Shown here piece after piece: positions 30,991 to 43,429 of a DNA stretch of 64,000 bases. Location of the stretch: assembly GCA_949317995.1 (NCBI GenBank), contig OX439038.1:60966813-61030812 (forward strand), read 5' to 3'. Each line of letters starts with the position of its first letter. Within the stretch, counting starts at the first letter, position 1. Under the pieces are notes generated by a model. The model did not search any database. It was not told the origin of the DNA and saw only the letters and a list, made by a program, of their open reading frames with translations. The position numbers were made by a program, and so were the translations under genes. Source of the DNA: Acholoe squamosa. Taxonomy: Eukaryota; Annelida; Polychaeta; Phyllodocida; Polynoidae.

Positions 30991-33900
30991 TTAATCTTTA
31001 CACAGATAGTGTTTTGATGGACAGCCTCTATGTGTAGTACTTCAGATACTGGATTCACACGGGTGGTGGGGGATGACATGGGTTTCACAGAGGTGTTGGA
31101 GTTATGCTCTGGCTTAGGTAGTGATGTACATAAAAGCAAGCACAGCCATTTTGTAATGTTCCGACAAGGTGGCACAACATGGAAGCTCTGTGTGGGTAGG
31201 TGGCAAAGCAAACTGAGAGCTCCTATGAGTTGCTCCGATATCGGCACTAACTCTATTGATACCGAGGAAGGGCGACAGCAGGGTATGTGGCAGTGGTGGG
31301 CTGGAGCTGCTGAAGCTTCTGGACCTCGTGGCAGGGCTGGCGTGGTACTACTTGAGTAGGCAACAGAAGGTCATGCCCCCATAGTGTAATACATACGGGA
31401 GGATCTAACCAACCTTCCTTGAGAGCCACTCTAAAGAATGTACTGCAGATCCTATCTCCTCCTGCGGCTCCTCCAGAGAGGCACTACATACCTTTTCAAC
31501 AGGCCTCTCTACTTCTCCTGTAACCTCTGTGATAAGTAGCATGCCGCTACCACGCCCACCTGCGGCTTCACATACATCATACATACATACTGTTTACTGC
31601 TAAGCTACTTAAAGAGCAAAAAGGTACTCTAACAGCTCCCTCTTCAATCCTTTCACCCATCAACTTGTAATATGCTAGGCCAGCTCATATACACCTCTAG
31701 AGCTATAGAGTTATTTTCTTAACATCCTTCATACCCGCAGACAAATATTATGGAAAAGGTCAATGGGCATATAGCCCACCCTATTACTAATGCATTAAAA
31801 CACTAATATACCACCCTGCACATGTAGGCCTATAGATACCAGAATCCTGATAGGCCTGTATGATATTTATACTAGTCTCATTCCTTAGTATGAAAAAGCT
31901 CTATCATAACCATAACCGACTGTACTATCTTTACATTGCTCTGCGTTACCTATGCTATAACTCTATAATTACATTTATTTTTTAGGCCCTGTTCTAATCG
32001 GAATCTGATCATAGGCAATTGATTTAGACGTTCCTTAGTTATCTCTATTCACAATGTAGGATACACATCAATATCCCCATCTCGCCAACCATTAAATTTC
32101 GGTTAATTCACGCTAGATGTATTTCACATACACGTAATGCATATCAGCCCCACGGCTTTTCCCTACTCCCCCTTAAGTAGGAATACAAACTGCTGATGCA
32201 CACTAATAGAAATAGTGTAGTCGTCATAGTGGAAATAATACTGTTAGCTAAATAAGGACACATAATTCATGAGCCTGATCCCACACAACATAGAAGTGCA
32301 ATAAGCAGGGCTGGTGCAATACTGGTAAACACCTCTGTCAACAACACCAGGTAAGCACCATGGCCATAATTACCAGCCACGCCCTGTTTCCTTCAGTAGC
32401 TTGCTAAATCACCCGTGTGGTATTAGCCGCTAGAAGCATCATCATCTCCTCCTCCAACAACTCATCTCCCTCTTACCTTCACCCACGGCCACCACCACTG
32501 TCGGACACAGGGCCACTAAACTCCCACCACACCCTCACAGAGAGATAGAGAGCAGCTCTGAGCTACCGAGCCTGAGCAGCTCCTAGCCTTGCACCAGGAG
32601 CTCGTCAGTGGGTGCTCACACACCTGCTGGTGGTGGTAAGACTGTAGCCTGTGGAACATATACACTGCCTCACCTGTGTCTGCTGAGCTGTGTAATAACC
32701 CTGGAGGAGGCTCTCTAAATGACCTCTACCAGAAATCTGGTCACCCATTGTGACCTGCTGGATCAGGGGCAGTGACTGTCACCTAGGAGCCCCTGTGCGC
32801 AATGTGACAGGTTTATAGCCGGCCAAATCAAGTTTTACTCCTTAGGGTAAGTTGAATACTATGCTTCTACTAAGACCTCTACTAAGACCCTTACATCTGG
32901 TGTATGTGTAGGGAATGGGATTTTCTGTGAGTCAAATAGTTGTCAGAAACAACATAATATTGGATGGCCTTACCTTTTTCTTTTGTACTCGAGGGTACTT
33001 CCCACACCAATGGTAGCAACCCACTTTTGGAGCAACCTTTTTCGGGTTTAATCCCGAAACTGCATATAATGTGTCATTATCAACCAGTGAGATGTGAGAT
33101 AGATAGTGTACATGTAGAACTAATTTCTGAAGACGTGGAGAGGTGTAAGTGTAAAATGAAAGTTTTAATATGTTAGATGCCCCCCCCCCCGCCAAGGGAG
33201 TCGTTTCCAAAATGACCCCTCTATATCTAACCAGCCACCCCCACCTGGTAATAAATGGCTGGTCCCTTACTGCAGTCCTATTCTCATTTAAACACAGGAG
33301 TGCATACTAGATCATGAAGGAGATTTGACTGGTCACTATGTAGCCAATAATGGCTCCTACGACTGGGTGCTATGACTTCATAGTGGTCGGTATTGAGTCA
33401 GTAGTTGGATAAATAGCATCTACTATTTTAAGGCCTGTACTGTAGCTCACTATGTAGTCACTGGTATGGAGTCATTTCTTATACCTCCCACTACGATTTG
33501 AGGCCATCCTGTTGTGGAAACTATTGAAACACGATCCTGGAGCCTATACTATAGTACAGGCATGGTAGTGCTACGACAGTGTCGGGAGGGGCAATTTTTG
33601 TGGGTTTAGGGAAGGGCCAAATTCTTTTTCGACCTTTAGACTGATGGTGGGTATCTAGCTTAGGGTGTGATCATTTTTAAACAACAGGGGGGGCTGGTCG
33701 GTTTGGGGGTTGTCATAATTCTTTTTGACACCTTGATCAGGGGGACAAAACAATTTCACCTGTTTTCAGTGAAAAATCCTGCATATTACTATAGGTTAAA
33801 AGGGCGTGTTCGCATATAATTTCTGCCCCTTTGGGGGAAATTTGACCCTAGAGGGGGGGCCAGAATGTTTTTGTGCGCATCTGTGCTCAAACCCACCAGC

Positions 33901-34207
33901 TCCCCCCTCCCATTGTTAAAAATAATTATGGCCATGACAACCACAGAAAAAGATAAATACACAAAACTTTACGCTAAAAAAAACCAAGGAACCAAGTCTG
34001 ACATCCCTCTCCCATACATAGGCCCCCCCCTCCATAAATATGTGACAATTTCAACACTAGTTTCTTCTATCCCATGTATATATTACACCTGAAATCCCTG
34101 ATATTTAATAGCATGATATAGGCATTCTTTGTTTGATATATGACATGTTCAGCCCTGAAAGATCAAAGGTGGTGGATGCCTGAGAGACCAAGTCTGATGC
34201 CCCTCTC

Positions 34208-34210
<3 letters not shown>
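30991..34210. other. Non-coding DNA, no gene recognised
   Basis: Open frames at 31030-31359 (plus strand) and 32932-33210 show no domain. 32440-32660 is richer in C and CpG-containing words than its surroundings, without a convincing exon. Poly-C and poly-G runs occur at 33181-33190, 33686-33693 and 33848-33860. Confidence 0.4.

Positions 34211-34257
<47 letters not shown>
34211..34257. repeat. (TA)n microsatellite
   Basis: Uninterrupted TA dinucleotides for about 47 bases. Confidence 0.95.
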
Positions 34258-34260
<3 letters not shown>

Positions 34261-34369
34261 GACCCCCTATCTAAGGATGAGAGAACTTTGTCATCAATGT
34301 GGGGATGTATACAAATGATGCCATGCAAGAGCAGGGATAGGGGGGAGGTTAGGCCCGGCATGACAAGCT

Positions 34370-34495
34370 TAATTTTCCATTTACCTTCAGTCCTGCAAAA
34401 TTGGCAACACACATGACGAGGGGTGAGGGAGGGAGGGTCCAAAAAGGTAAAAAAAAGCATGACGTCATTAGTACACAGCCCCTGTACATTGGACA
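34370..34495 (+). repeat. Dispersed repeat shared with 38010-38105 and 59165-59275
   Basis: All three copies, on the plus strand, read roughly ACCTTCAG, then TGCAAAATTGGC, CATGAC and GGGGGAGGG, an A-rich run, GCATGACGTCAT and a GCCCC end. Non-coding; class unknown. Confidence 0.55.
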
Positions 34496-34499
34496 TGGA

Positions 34500-35290
34500 C
34501 TCCATGGAATTGACAAAATGTAGGCATTCTTTGTTATGCCATGTTTAGCTCTGGTAGATGTAAGGGGCTCTAGCTATATGTATTATTTGCCAGGCCAGTG
34601 GCATTTTTGCCAGATGTTTCCAATGTTTTGCAGGTTTCCAAGAAGACTGTAAGGTATGCCTTATATGCAAGGTATTATGGTATATTCACATTATAAAGGT
34701 CAGTTTGATTTGTCTATGGAACATAGCACTGAAGTGGATGAATCTAGATTTTATGCAGTGAAGTGGCAATGTATGTCTATATGCTCTGTGTTGGATAAGA
34801 AAATAGAGTGGACAGAAAATGACATGATATACCTAGGAGAAAATGGTAAAAATATTGATCATTAAGGTAAAATATACTTCTTAATGCAAGATAATAGGGG
34901 TTTCTACTCAAAGGAGGTTAGACAGGGAATGTTCACTACACCTGACACATGTTCACACATGGTTACACATCCTCACGCAAGGACACCATAACAGACACTA
35001 AGTGTGTGGTGTGATACTACATGCTGCTCTCTGATTGGTCCTTGAGTATGGTGTGATTCTATCCTCCTCTCCGATTGGTCTATGTTCAAATGTCAAAGTT
35101 CTTTGTTATGATAGTAGAGGTTACACCAAGCAGCCTGAGGACAGATGACATATTGAGGTAGGTAGTCCTCTAAATTATTTTATCAAGTTTTGCAGCTGAG
35201 TCATTTCTTGAGTACACATACAGTATAACCCAACCTGCCTCTGTTACCATTACATGTATGTCTGATCTAATCTGACTCTTTTCTTTTGAA
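34500..35290. other. Unassigned DNA upstream of a possible terminal exon
   Basis: The open frame at 34656-34865 (plus) begins inside a GCCTTATATGCAAGG repeat end and lacks any domain, so I do not call it a gene. Confidence 0.35.
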
Positions 35291-35294
35291 ACAG

Positions 35295-35427
35295 GTCCAA
35301 AAAGGAAGAGAAGTCTTGTAACTACAACACAACTAACACACACTGAAGAGGAAGATACCAGTGAATGGCATTGTGAAAGGAGGTCAAATGGAAGGAGTAC
35401 CTAATTGAGGTTTCAATTGTTAATAAA
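35295..35427 (+). other. Possible terminal exon with poly(A) signal
   Basis: A pyrimidine tract and acceptor (TCTTTTGAAACAG, ending 35294) are followed by 36 codons open to TAA at 35402-35404. They begin PKRKRSLVTTTQL and end CERRSNGRST, and include an acidic TEEEDTSEW stretch. PKRKR looks like a nuclear localisation signal. AATAAA follows at 35422-35427. No upstream exon could be tied to it, so this may be chance. Confidence 0.25.
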
Positions 35428-35444
35428 GAATGTAAGGCATATAC

Positions 35445-35730
35445 ATTGGAACCCTCCCCCAAGCCCCACCCCATTCACCCCTCACCCCACTCACCCCTCA
35501 CCCAACTCACCCCACCCCCTCTCCTGAAGTATCCTCACGCAAATCAACCAAATAGTGTCAGTTTGAGCCTGTGTGCATCTAACACCTGGTGTTAGTTTGA
35601 GTAACTTTGAGTTTAATACACGGGGTCAGCTTGAGTCACTTTGGGTTTAACACCTGGTGTTAACTTGGGTTAGTTTTGAGTCTAACACCTTCCTCACAGT
35701 GTTTACACGTTTCTAACACCTAGTGTGAGC
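35445..35730 (+). repeat. C-rich low complexity and AACACCTGGTGTT palindromes
   Basis: A CCCCACTCACCCCT-type tract (35450-35520) precedes repeated AACACCTGGTGTTA at 35581 and 35649 and the variant AACACCTAGTGT at 35715, spaced by GTTTGAGTNACTTTGAG-like spacers. Confidence 0.6.
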
Positions 35731-37555
35731 TCCTATCTCAAGCTCACACAAGCTGACACTAATTTGCTTGGTACGCTCCGATATAAGCTGTACAATGTGT
35801 TATTCACAATGACATCCTGCTAAAAAGCCGAGGGAAATGATATCTGGATTCAAAAATCTTGTTGAACCCTACCCCTCGCTATGCCCACCATTTTGATTAA
35901 CAAAATCAACCAAATGGAGATTGCCCATTTTACAATCCCAATAAAAAGCTTTATCTGGTAAGCTGAGTATTTTCTTTTTATATTTGATGTGGCTGCTTCA
36001 ATTAACGGCACAATGCTTATTACAGTTTCTTTCTTTTCTTGTTTTTTTTTTAAATCAGAGTGACAAGGGGGCAAATGGTAAATCAATTTTGAAATCGGAA
36101 CTCATTTTTGCCGAGATGATACCATTTTTACAAAAGACATCCGGACAAGGATTGGTTTAGAATATGGTGCAGGTATATCGTATTTAGATAGGACCATAAC
36201 AAGGCAACACTAATCATGCTGAGCAACAGCATAGATGTGGTACTCATGGAGACCAAATAACAAATCAGCTCATATGTACGGCTTCAGGTTTTGTTATTAT
36301 TATTTTTTTTTTTCTGTTGGGTTCGACACACAGCAAGTCAAGCTTGGTTTTGTGTAGGATAATTAGGGTTCAATTTTTTATACATATGATTTTTATCGTG
36401 AGATAGTAAGACATTGTCTTATGCAACTGTTTGAGGTCTAAATACAGTAGAGACTTGAATGTTTCATTATCCATCTGTAACCAAGGCTATTCATAAGCTA
36501 CTTAGGAAATTGGTACTGACAGACTTTTATCTTTGTCTAGAATTGCTAATTGTCTCAGCTCATATCATTAGATAGGGTCGCTATCTTTCTTTCCTTTTGC
36601 CTGGATTAAAACTAAATCTCAAATCTTATTCAAAGGATTAAGGGTTTATAGATAAACCCTGACCTATATCTTGTACTGTCTACACTCGCAGCTTACTAGT
36701 CGCATGATTTCGCATGAACACGGATGGCTGGGCCCTGCAGGTGGATATAAGCAACATTTTCCTCAAGTGATTAGCTGACCTTGTGCTTGGCTCAACTATT
36801 TTAGCAATGAACAATGGTTTGATTATTATCGATATCTGGATCTTCATATTGATATCATGAAGTGAAATATAACATGCATGGATGGCAATTAGATACAGCT
36901 TCAGAAAACTAATGTGCTAGACTTCGGTCTATCAGAGACGATTAAATGATTTTACAAAATATCATTACCCTGGGCGGCTTTGGCACCAAGTAATATGGTA
37001 GCAGGCATCAATGAAGTTTCGGGGTGGAAATGAGATCTGCTTTTTTTATGCACACAATCGTGAGCTGATGCTAAAGTGAAATTCATCTATATTGTGTGAC
37101 ACGACTAGTCCAGCCCAATGGTCCCTCCCCCATTTTACTACCTCCCCCACCTTAGGGTACAGTCAATTAGATATAATGTTGTATGGTTCACATATATATG
37201 GCATACAGAAGTGAAAACTTGATGATAATTGCTGGGGGTCGTTTCAGAACCAAAGTTACATATTAGCGTCTCTCGTTATTTCTCCAAGTGTGACAGAACA
37301 GGATGTACGAAAATATTACCGCAATAATAAAAGGTGAATCTATTTAACGCAATAAAAAAGTGTATCAGAAGAGAGAGGTTCGATAATGTATGTATGTTAC
37401 ACTAAAGTTTGTAACCTCCTACTTGCGATAAATAACAAGAAGAAAACGGATCGTTTTCTTGCAGGTGCATTTACACAACGACAGTTTTAAAGTTTTAATA
37501 CTTTTATTATTTAGTACTGTCAAAAAGTAAACAAACGGTGTGTGCCATTTTCAAG
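35731..37555. other. Non-coding DNA upstream of the Harbinger-type gene
   Basis: No gene or clear promoter recognised. Confidence 0.4.
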
Positions 37556-37759
37556 ATGACTATCAAGAGAGACACTCTAGGAAGGAGGGTAGGAAAGATT
37601 AAGAAGAGGATACTCCCTATGAAGGAGTACTGTAAAGGGGAATTTCTTGCTCGGTACAGGATGTCAAAGAAGGTGGTGAGGGAGCTCGTGAAGGATTTCA
37701 GACCTTACAGTTCTACAAAAAGGATGAAGAATGGTGGAGGACTGTCAAACACTAACAGG
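37556..37759 (+). pseudogene. PIF/Harbinger transposase, exon 1
   Basis: The first ATG with good following sequence is 37556; the exon has 68 codons. It contains FLARYRMSKKVVRELVKDF, the N-terminal helical signature of HARBI1-like nucleases, and ends LSNTNR at a strong donor, AGG|GTATGT (GT at 37760-37761), in phase 0. Exon 2 begins in phase 0 at 41948, and the joined protein order matches the family, so this is one gene with a 4.2-kb intron. Harbinger transposases cut DNA with a DDE domain and work with a separate Myb-like DNA-binding protein (family knowledge). The copy is classed as a pseudogene because of lesions in exon 2. Confidence 0.75.
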
Positions 37760-38009
37760 GTATGTACCTTATTTCCTCTGTTATCTTTCATGTTGAGGTA
37801 CAAACAAGTGTATCTCTCTGTCTAGTATGGGGGAGGGGGCTTACCCTACAGCATACCCCCATAGCACAGCGGTTTATAAGAGGCCTCCTAGGGGGGGTCC
37901 TGTTCTCCCATGTTGATTGTCATAACGTCCCTTCTCACCTTCTGTAGGGACCATCCAGAAATGTCCTAACCCTGCAGGGGGGTCAGGCTAGGCCTCACAG
38001 AATTATTTT

Positions 38010-38330
38010 TCCATATACCTTCAGCCTTGCAAATTCGGCCAAAAACGTGAGAAGGGGGATTGAAAAAAATTGCGTGACATAATTAATGGATGGCCCCCTA
38101 TGTTAACCCCTAGGTGCCCAAGCGCGCACTTGAACGCAGTTTTGGGCTTAAATGCATGTATATTGAATGGCATTTTCACCCAGAAACTTCTACTGGTCCA
38201 ATCTGCAAAGTTAGACCCTCTTTGGAATGCTTATGACTTCCTAGTTATGATACAACCATCCATTTGGATCTCTATTATACCAGGCACAGGGAGTCAAAAA
38301 TTGAAAATGAGCTATCATTTTATGTGATTT
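38010..38330 (+). repeat. Two adjacent dispersed repeats in the intron
   Basis: 38010-38105 matches 34370-34495 and 59165-59275. 38105-38330 matches 43430-43670: TAGGTGC-CAAGC, GCAGTTTTGGGCTTAAAT, TCTACTGGTCCAATCTGC, AAAGTTA and CATCCRTTTG in the same order. Confidence 0.65.
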
Positions 38331-39295
38331 ATTTAAGGGGAACCCTCCAGGGAGCTAACATCTGACATGTTACCAAAATGATGATGGGTCATACACTCAC
38401 AATTTCCCATACTCCCATTAGATTTTACAACAACTGATTATAATTATCAATAATATGCCATGCAGTGTTACTAACACATTATGTTCCCTAATTGGCAGTA
38501 CCCATGCAGGCAGAATTTGCTTTGCAAGTTCTCTAAGCTCTCAGGATTGCAGGGATTATGGCTATAATATTTAGAGAATAGACAACAATATTCTTCATGT
38601 TGAGACTCTCTGTTGGACTTGCTCAGGTGTGCACTGTACTCCTATAATGCACTCAAGGTCACTTATATTGTGCAGCAGTGCATGGGGCTGCCGTTTTATA
38701 AATGATTATATAGCACAAGAGAGACCATATGTGATGCATCCTAACCAAATCAGGCAGATCTCGCCCATCATAGACCAGAGATAATGAGGTCAAAAGGTGG
38801 AAAATGCTAATTATAGTCATTTGGAGCTTTTTGGGTATTTGCTTCCATTATTATCTTCCCTTTCATGTGATGAAAGAATGAATACAAAAAATTAGTAGAA
38901 ATGATGAAGGTCTTAAATCACAGAAGGTGTGCAAATGGGAATTTTGGTGAAAGTCAGCCCCCTACACTTAGGATTTTGATTTTTCCCCAATTTTTTTTGG
39001 GTCACATTTTTGGGCTCAATGAGTTCTTGATGTTATATATGGGTTTTAGTGGTCCAATATCAATATTCTGACCTCCAGGGGGTTGAACATACCTAAAATT
39101 GACCCCTTTCAGCTTGGAAAATCAATAAAATCGACATATTTCATCATTTTTTTTGTAGAATGAGGACTAGGTATGTGTCTGTCCACTTTTATTATGTAAA
39201 TTATAGAGTCTTGTGGTGAAATAGGAGCAAAAATTATGTTCCTGGTCGGATTTTTTCTATTCTTCTGGAGCATTTTACTTTTTGTAAAGTGGTCT

Positions 39296-40520
39296 GTCCG
39301 GGCGATAATTTGGTCATTTGGCCTCCCTCCATTAAATATCTAAAAGTGAAATGCGTTCAATTATGCCTTAAAAGATTTGCTACATGTTGGGGATAACGTA
39401 TGTTGAAAATAAAATTTGATTTCCTCCATAAACTTCACTGTGAGGGGGCAATAAGTGATTTTCCTTGAAAATCCCCCTTTTTTCTTGTCCGGGCGAAAAA
39501 TTATGTTCCTTCCCCTCCTGTGTAGGATTAACACATTTAACTATCCTAACTAAGTCAGTTATTTACCCCCTACATATACCTAAGTGCCCAATGTATAGGA
39601 CAATGGATTACTCTCCATCCTTTGTAGTAGCACGGATGGGAAGTGCTATATTGTCCGGGCGAAATCGTGTCCGGGCGAGTGACCATTAAATAACATGCCA
39701 TGTTGAGGGGTTGATTTCCTACAGAAATTAAGATTTTATCTTAATGAAAATAACAGTTCTAGACCATTTAGACCTGTAGATTGCAGAAATCACATTGTTA
39801 TGTATGTCAGATGTGTCTTTTATATCATAAAATGAGTGTACTTATAATAAATGTATGTGACTCTTGGCATATGTCCGGGCGAATGACATTTGAGTAATAT
39901 GCCATGTTGAGGGCTTGTTTTTCTACAGAAACAATTGTCATATTACCATGACAATATCAGATCTAGACCATTTTGACCTGTATATCATGAAAATAACATG
40001 TTTCTTTATGTCAGATGTGACCTTATTATCATAAAATGAGAATTCTTTTAACCGTTTTTACCATGATTCTGCCTACATTTCTTGTCCTCACACAAAATTC
40101 AATATTCCTGCCCCTCCTCTGCACAATAGGGATATTCAAATATCCTAACTATGCCAGTTATTTACCCCCTACATATACCTTAGTACTCAGTGTATGGGAT
40201 AATTGATTGCTGCTAAACCTTTGCAGTATCAGGGATGGGAAGTGTTTTTTTGTCTAGGTAAAATTGTGTCCGGGCGAGTGACCATTGAGTAACATGCCAT
40301 GTTGAGGGTTTGGTTTCCTACAGAAATAATCATTTTATCTCATTGAAAATCACAGATCTGGACCATCTTAAGCAGTAGATGATGGAATTCACATTGTTAT
40401 CTATGTCAGCTGATTCCTTGCTATCATAAAATGAGCCTACTTTTAATGGATTTTGATCACAATTCTGAACATAATGTCCAGGCGAGTGATGAACTACAAG
40501 GTATTTTGAACAGAAATTAC
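39296..40520 (+). repeat. Tandem array with GTCCGGGCGA motif
   Basis: GTCCGGGCGA starts at 39296, 39487, 39653, 39669, 39873 and 40268, with the variant GTCCAGGCGA at 40476. A block of about 205 bases (…AACATGCCATGTTGAGGG…) follows the motif three times, and a larger unit recurs at 599 bases (39669 and 40268), carrying TAGTTATTTACCCCCTACAT-like sequence. The motif is far better kept than the DNA between. Confidence 0.75.
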
Positions 40521-41947
40521 AGATTTTTTTCCCAATCAAACTATATACCACCTGAAAGTACATGCCGTGGGCATTGTATTCCATGAAATCAATAGTTCCT
40601 ACCATAGTCAGTTCAGCTTTTATATAGAACAGAAAGAAATAATTATCTTAGAATCTGAGATTTACTTGAATTCCAGGCTAGGCCCTATAGGAAAATGACC
40701 TGAGGGCAACGCAAAAAGCCCATTACGTCTGACTACAATACTCCAAACCCAACCATTAGACCCAGTACTACAAGCAAAAACATAAAAACAGTGGACCAGA
40801 AGCATATTATAGGTCATTTTGAATCAATAAAGGGAAAATACCCCAAATGGTCACTCGGGAGGACATCATTTCCAGGTAGATAGGTTCTGGGCATTGCCAT
40901 AGCAACGGCTTTCATATTTAACTCATAATATTTCATGTGCAGTTACCCCAAGACCTATACACTATCCACAAAAAATATTTTTGAGATACTACATCATTTT
41001 TTCTCAGACCTCTCAAAACTCCACCAAGGCCTATTTGCACACTTTCTATGATTTTTGACCTGAAGATTGGCCAAATTGATAATTGTCGCTAATTTTTACC
41101 ACGACAATTTTCATCGATATATCTACAATATAATCTTAATGAATCTTTTGAAAGAAAGGTATCAAATAAAGAAAGACAACAGATATTAATATCCACATGT
41201 AGCTTAACATTTTCTCTTTAAATTGATACCAGATTTACTTGGCATATATTTGGTACATACAGACTAGACACTGATACAGTGGGGCCTCCCTATTTTCAGT
41301 ATGAGTATACAGTGATAAAAAGACCTTTGTTTAGAGCTCTATTTCTCGGAACGAGTGATGGCCAATTTATAATTTTGAAAATTCAGCAAAAATTGACAAA
41401 TAAAGATATTTTAATGAAACAAAAAGTGTTCTGAAGCTCTTGATCTAGTCTCTGTGAAACCAGTATAATCATGAAATCCATTTTCCTGACATGTGCCTGG
41501 TTAGGTAAGGATGCATCACATATACTAGAAAATAACAAGAAATGAAAGGTTTTGGTAACTATGGTTACCAGACCTGACCAGAATACCCTACCCTTAACAG
41601 AAAGTCTTCAGCATTGTTCACTGGGTTATGAGTAGTGGGAAAATGTACTGCAGAGCCCATACCAGAGGAGAAGATCAAAGTAACACATGGTCTTATCAAC
41701 AAGGTGATACAATTATGAAATAATGTAAAAACTTCAAATAATTCTGGGCACAAAAAGGTTAAAAACTGGCCAGTGCCTCTGTTTTATTTTACCAAAGTCC
41801 AGATCCCTGTAAAAATATTTCTCCCTTTGGATCATGTTACATAGCCTGAAAATGTAAATTAAGGGGAGGATATCCATGTATGTTGTCTTTATTCCCCCCA
41901 TTCCGTCTTTCTTTTGTCCTATACCTCTAATTTTGGTTTCTTAACAG

Positions 41948-42238
41948 TTCTGCCTAGCCCTTTGTTACCGGTGCACTGAGGGCAGGATGAGGCTTGTAGG
42001 GGATACCCACACAGTCTCCAAGGGTCTAGTTTCAAGAGCTCTGGCAGACTTGACCAACTACTTCTTTGTGAGACAAGCCGATTTCATCCACTGGCCCTCC
42101 ACTTTCGAGGAACAAGTTACCAAGACAAGAATGTTCTATATTCACATCGCTCAGAATGCTCCCTACATTGTAAGCCTTGTCGATGGAACCCACATCGCCA
42201 TAAAGAAACCCTTGAAGAAAGGAGTCCAAATACGTTAA
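41948..42238 (+). pseudogene. PIF/Harbinger transposase, exon 2 (frameshifted)
   Basis: Begins FCLALCYRCTEGRMRLVGD and continues THTVSKGLVSRAL, the HARBI1-type helix-turn-helix region. It then has VSLVDGTHIAIKKP, holding the first catalytic Asp of the DDE domain (VDGTH). The frame stops at 42236-42238, but family-like residues (SKYVNREWYRSINAT) continue in another frame from about 42223, so at least one indel is present near 42215. The remaining DDE residues are absent downstream, so the protein cannot be an active nuclease as it stands. Confidence 0.75.
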
Positions 42239-42335
42239 CAGGGAGTGGTACCGCTCGATAAACGCAACAGTGGGTTAACTTTTTTTCTCTCCTTTTTTTA
42301 ACTTGACATGAAAAATCATGTCTCACTTTGTTCAG

Positions 42336-42549
42336 CATCATTCAGCCAACCACCCAAGAGACCCCTGGTACCAACGGGCCAAGAAATGCCGCCAGCCCAG
42401 TAGGAGGAGGAGGCACCGGGAGACTAACCTCTATGCTCAGAAGAAGAAGGCCAGAGACCAGTACGCTAACAAGCACTTCTGAATGTCACTAGCATATACT
42501 GTCACCCATGAAATGTACATTTCTTCTTGTGCTCTGTCTTGTAAATAAA
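42336..42549 (+). other. Possible last exon with poly(A) signal after the Harbinger-type exon 2
   Basis: Acceptor CTCACTTTGTTCAG ends at 42335. 48 codons are then open to TGA at 42480-42482: a start HHSANHPRDPWYQRAKKC, then a run of Arg, then NLYAQKKKARDQYANKHF. AATAAA follows at 42544-42549. It is very basic and matches no DDE motif I know, so the original gene may have ended in a replaced or domesticated C-terminus; chance is possible. Confidence 0.35.
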
Positions 42550-42679
42550 AGAATAATGTAATAACTTGTTAGGCATTCACATGCATCTCCGGTTTTATCT
42601 GCTATCTTTTTCCTCTTTTACATAGGAGTATATGAGTCCAAATTCAAAAGTAATATATATCTACAGTTTATGTATTTCT

Positions 42680-43400
42680 CGAGGAGACATCGAAAAGCCT
42701 TTCATGTGCATAATCTTTTTCTTTTTCCTGCATCCTTTTTTAGGGTCTTTCTCCCTTTATGGCTCGTCCCGTTGTATATTTTCTTTTTCCCTTTATTGTC
42801 TTTCTCCTTGGCTTTTTTAGTTTTCTTTATCTGATTGCTTTCCACATCTTTTCCTTGTACTCACTTACTTTCTTTTTTTTTGGGTGTTTTTCTTTCCATT
42901 TCTTTCTTTTCTTATTCTCTTTCCTTCAACTTCTTTATTTTTTCAGACTTCTTTTTTTTCTCAGCTGGCTTCTTTCTTTCCTTACTTTCTTTCTTTCTCC
43001 TTGCCTTCTCCTTTCTTCTAATTTCCTCCCCGTCCTCTCTATCTCTCCTTCTTTTTTCTGCCTTCTTTCCTTTCTCAGCTGGCTTCTTTCTTTCCTTACT
43101 TTCTTTCTCCTTGCCTTCTCCTTTATTCTATTTTCCTCCTCACCACCTCACTCTCTCCTTTTTTTCTTAGCCTTCTCTGCCTTTCTCTCTTCTCTTTCTC
43201 TCTTGTCTCTTTCTTTTTTTCCTTTTTCTTCTTCTCTCGGTTATCCTTCTCTTGTTTTTGTCTTTATAGTTCACTGGAACTCTCTTTCTTTCCATCTGCA
43301 CTTTGTCATATCTAGGCTTGTCAGGTCTCTGCTTTCCAGAATAGTTTTTTTTGCTAGGTTTCTTCTGTTTGGGCCCTTTTATTTCCATTGGAGCTATCCT
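42680..43400 (+). repeat. Polypyrimidine low-complexity tract
   Basis: About 700 bases almost entirely C and T on the plus strand (TTTC, CTTC, TTCTTTCC blocks), with TCAGCTGGCTTCTTTCTTTC occurring twice (42960 and 43076). Long open frames on it are a by-product of composition. Confidence 0.85.
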
Positions 43401-43429
43401 GGGTATACCACATACGGCCTCCTCCCTTA

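Larger units (their letters stand above)
37760..41947 (+). other. Intron of the Harbinger-type gene (4.2 kb)
   Basis: GTATGT at the start and a TTTGGTTTCTTAACAG acceptor at 41932-41947. Carries dispersed repeats (38010-38330) and the GTCCGGGCGA array (39296-40485). The remainder (40520-41930) is AT-rich with nothing else recognised. No transposase sequence was seen in it. Confidence 0.65.

Noticed and set aside
31030..31359. 109-codon plus-strand gene
   Set aside because: The antisense frame is also open and no domain or exon context is visible.
41948..42238. Intact Harbinger nuclease
   Set aside because: The frame breaks shortly after the first catalytic Asp and the rest of the DDE domain is missing.
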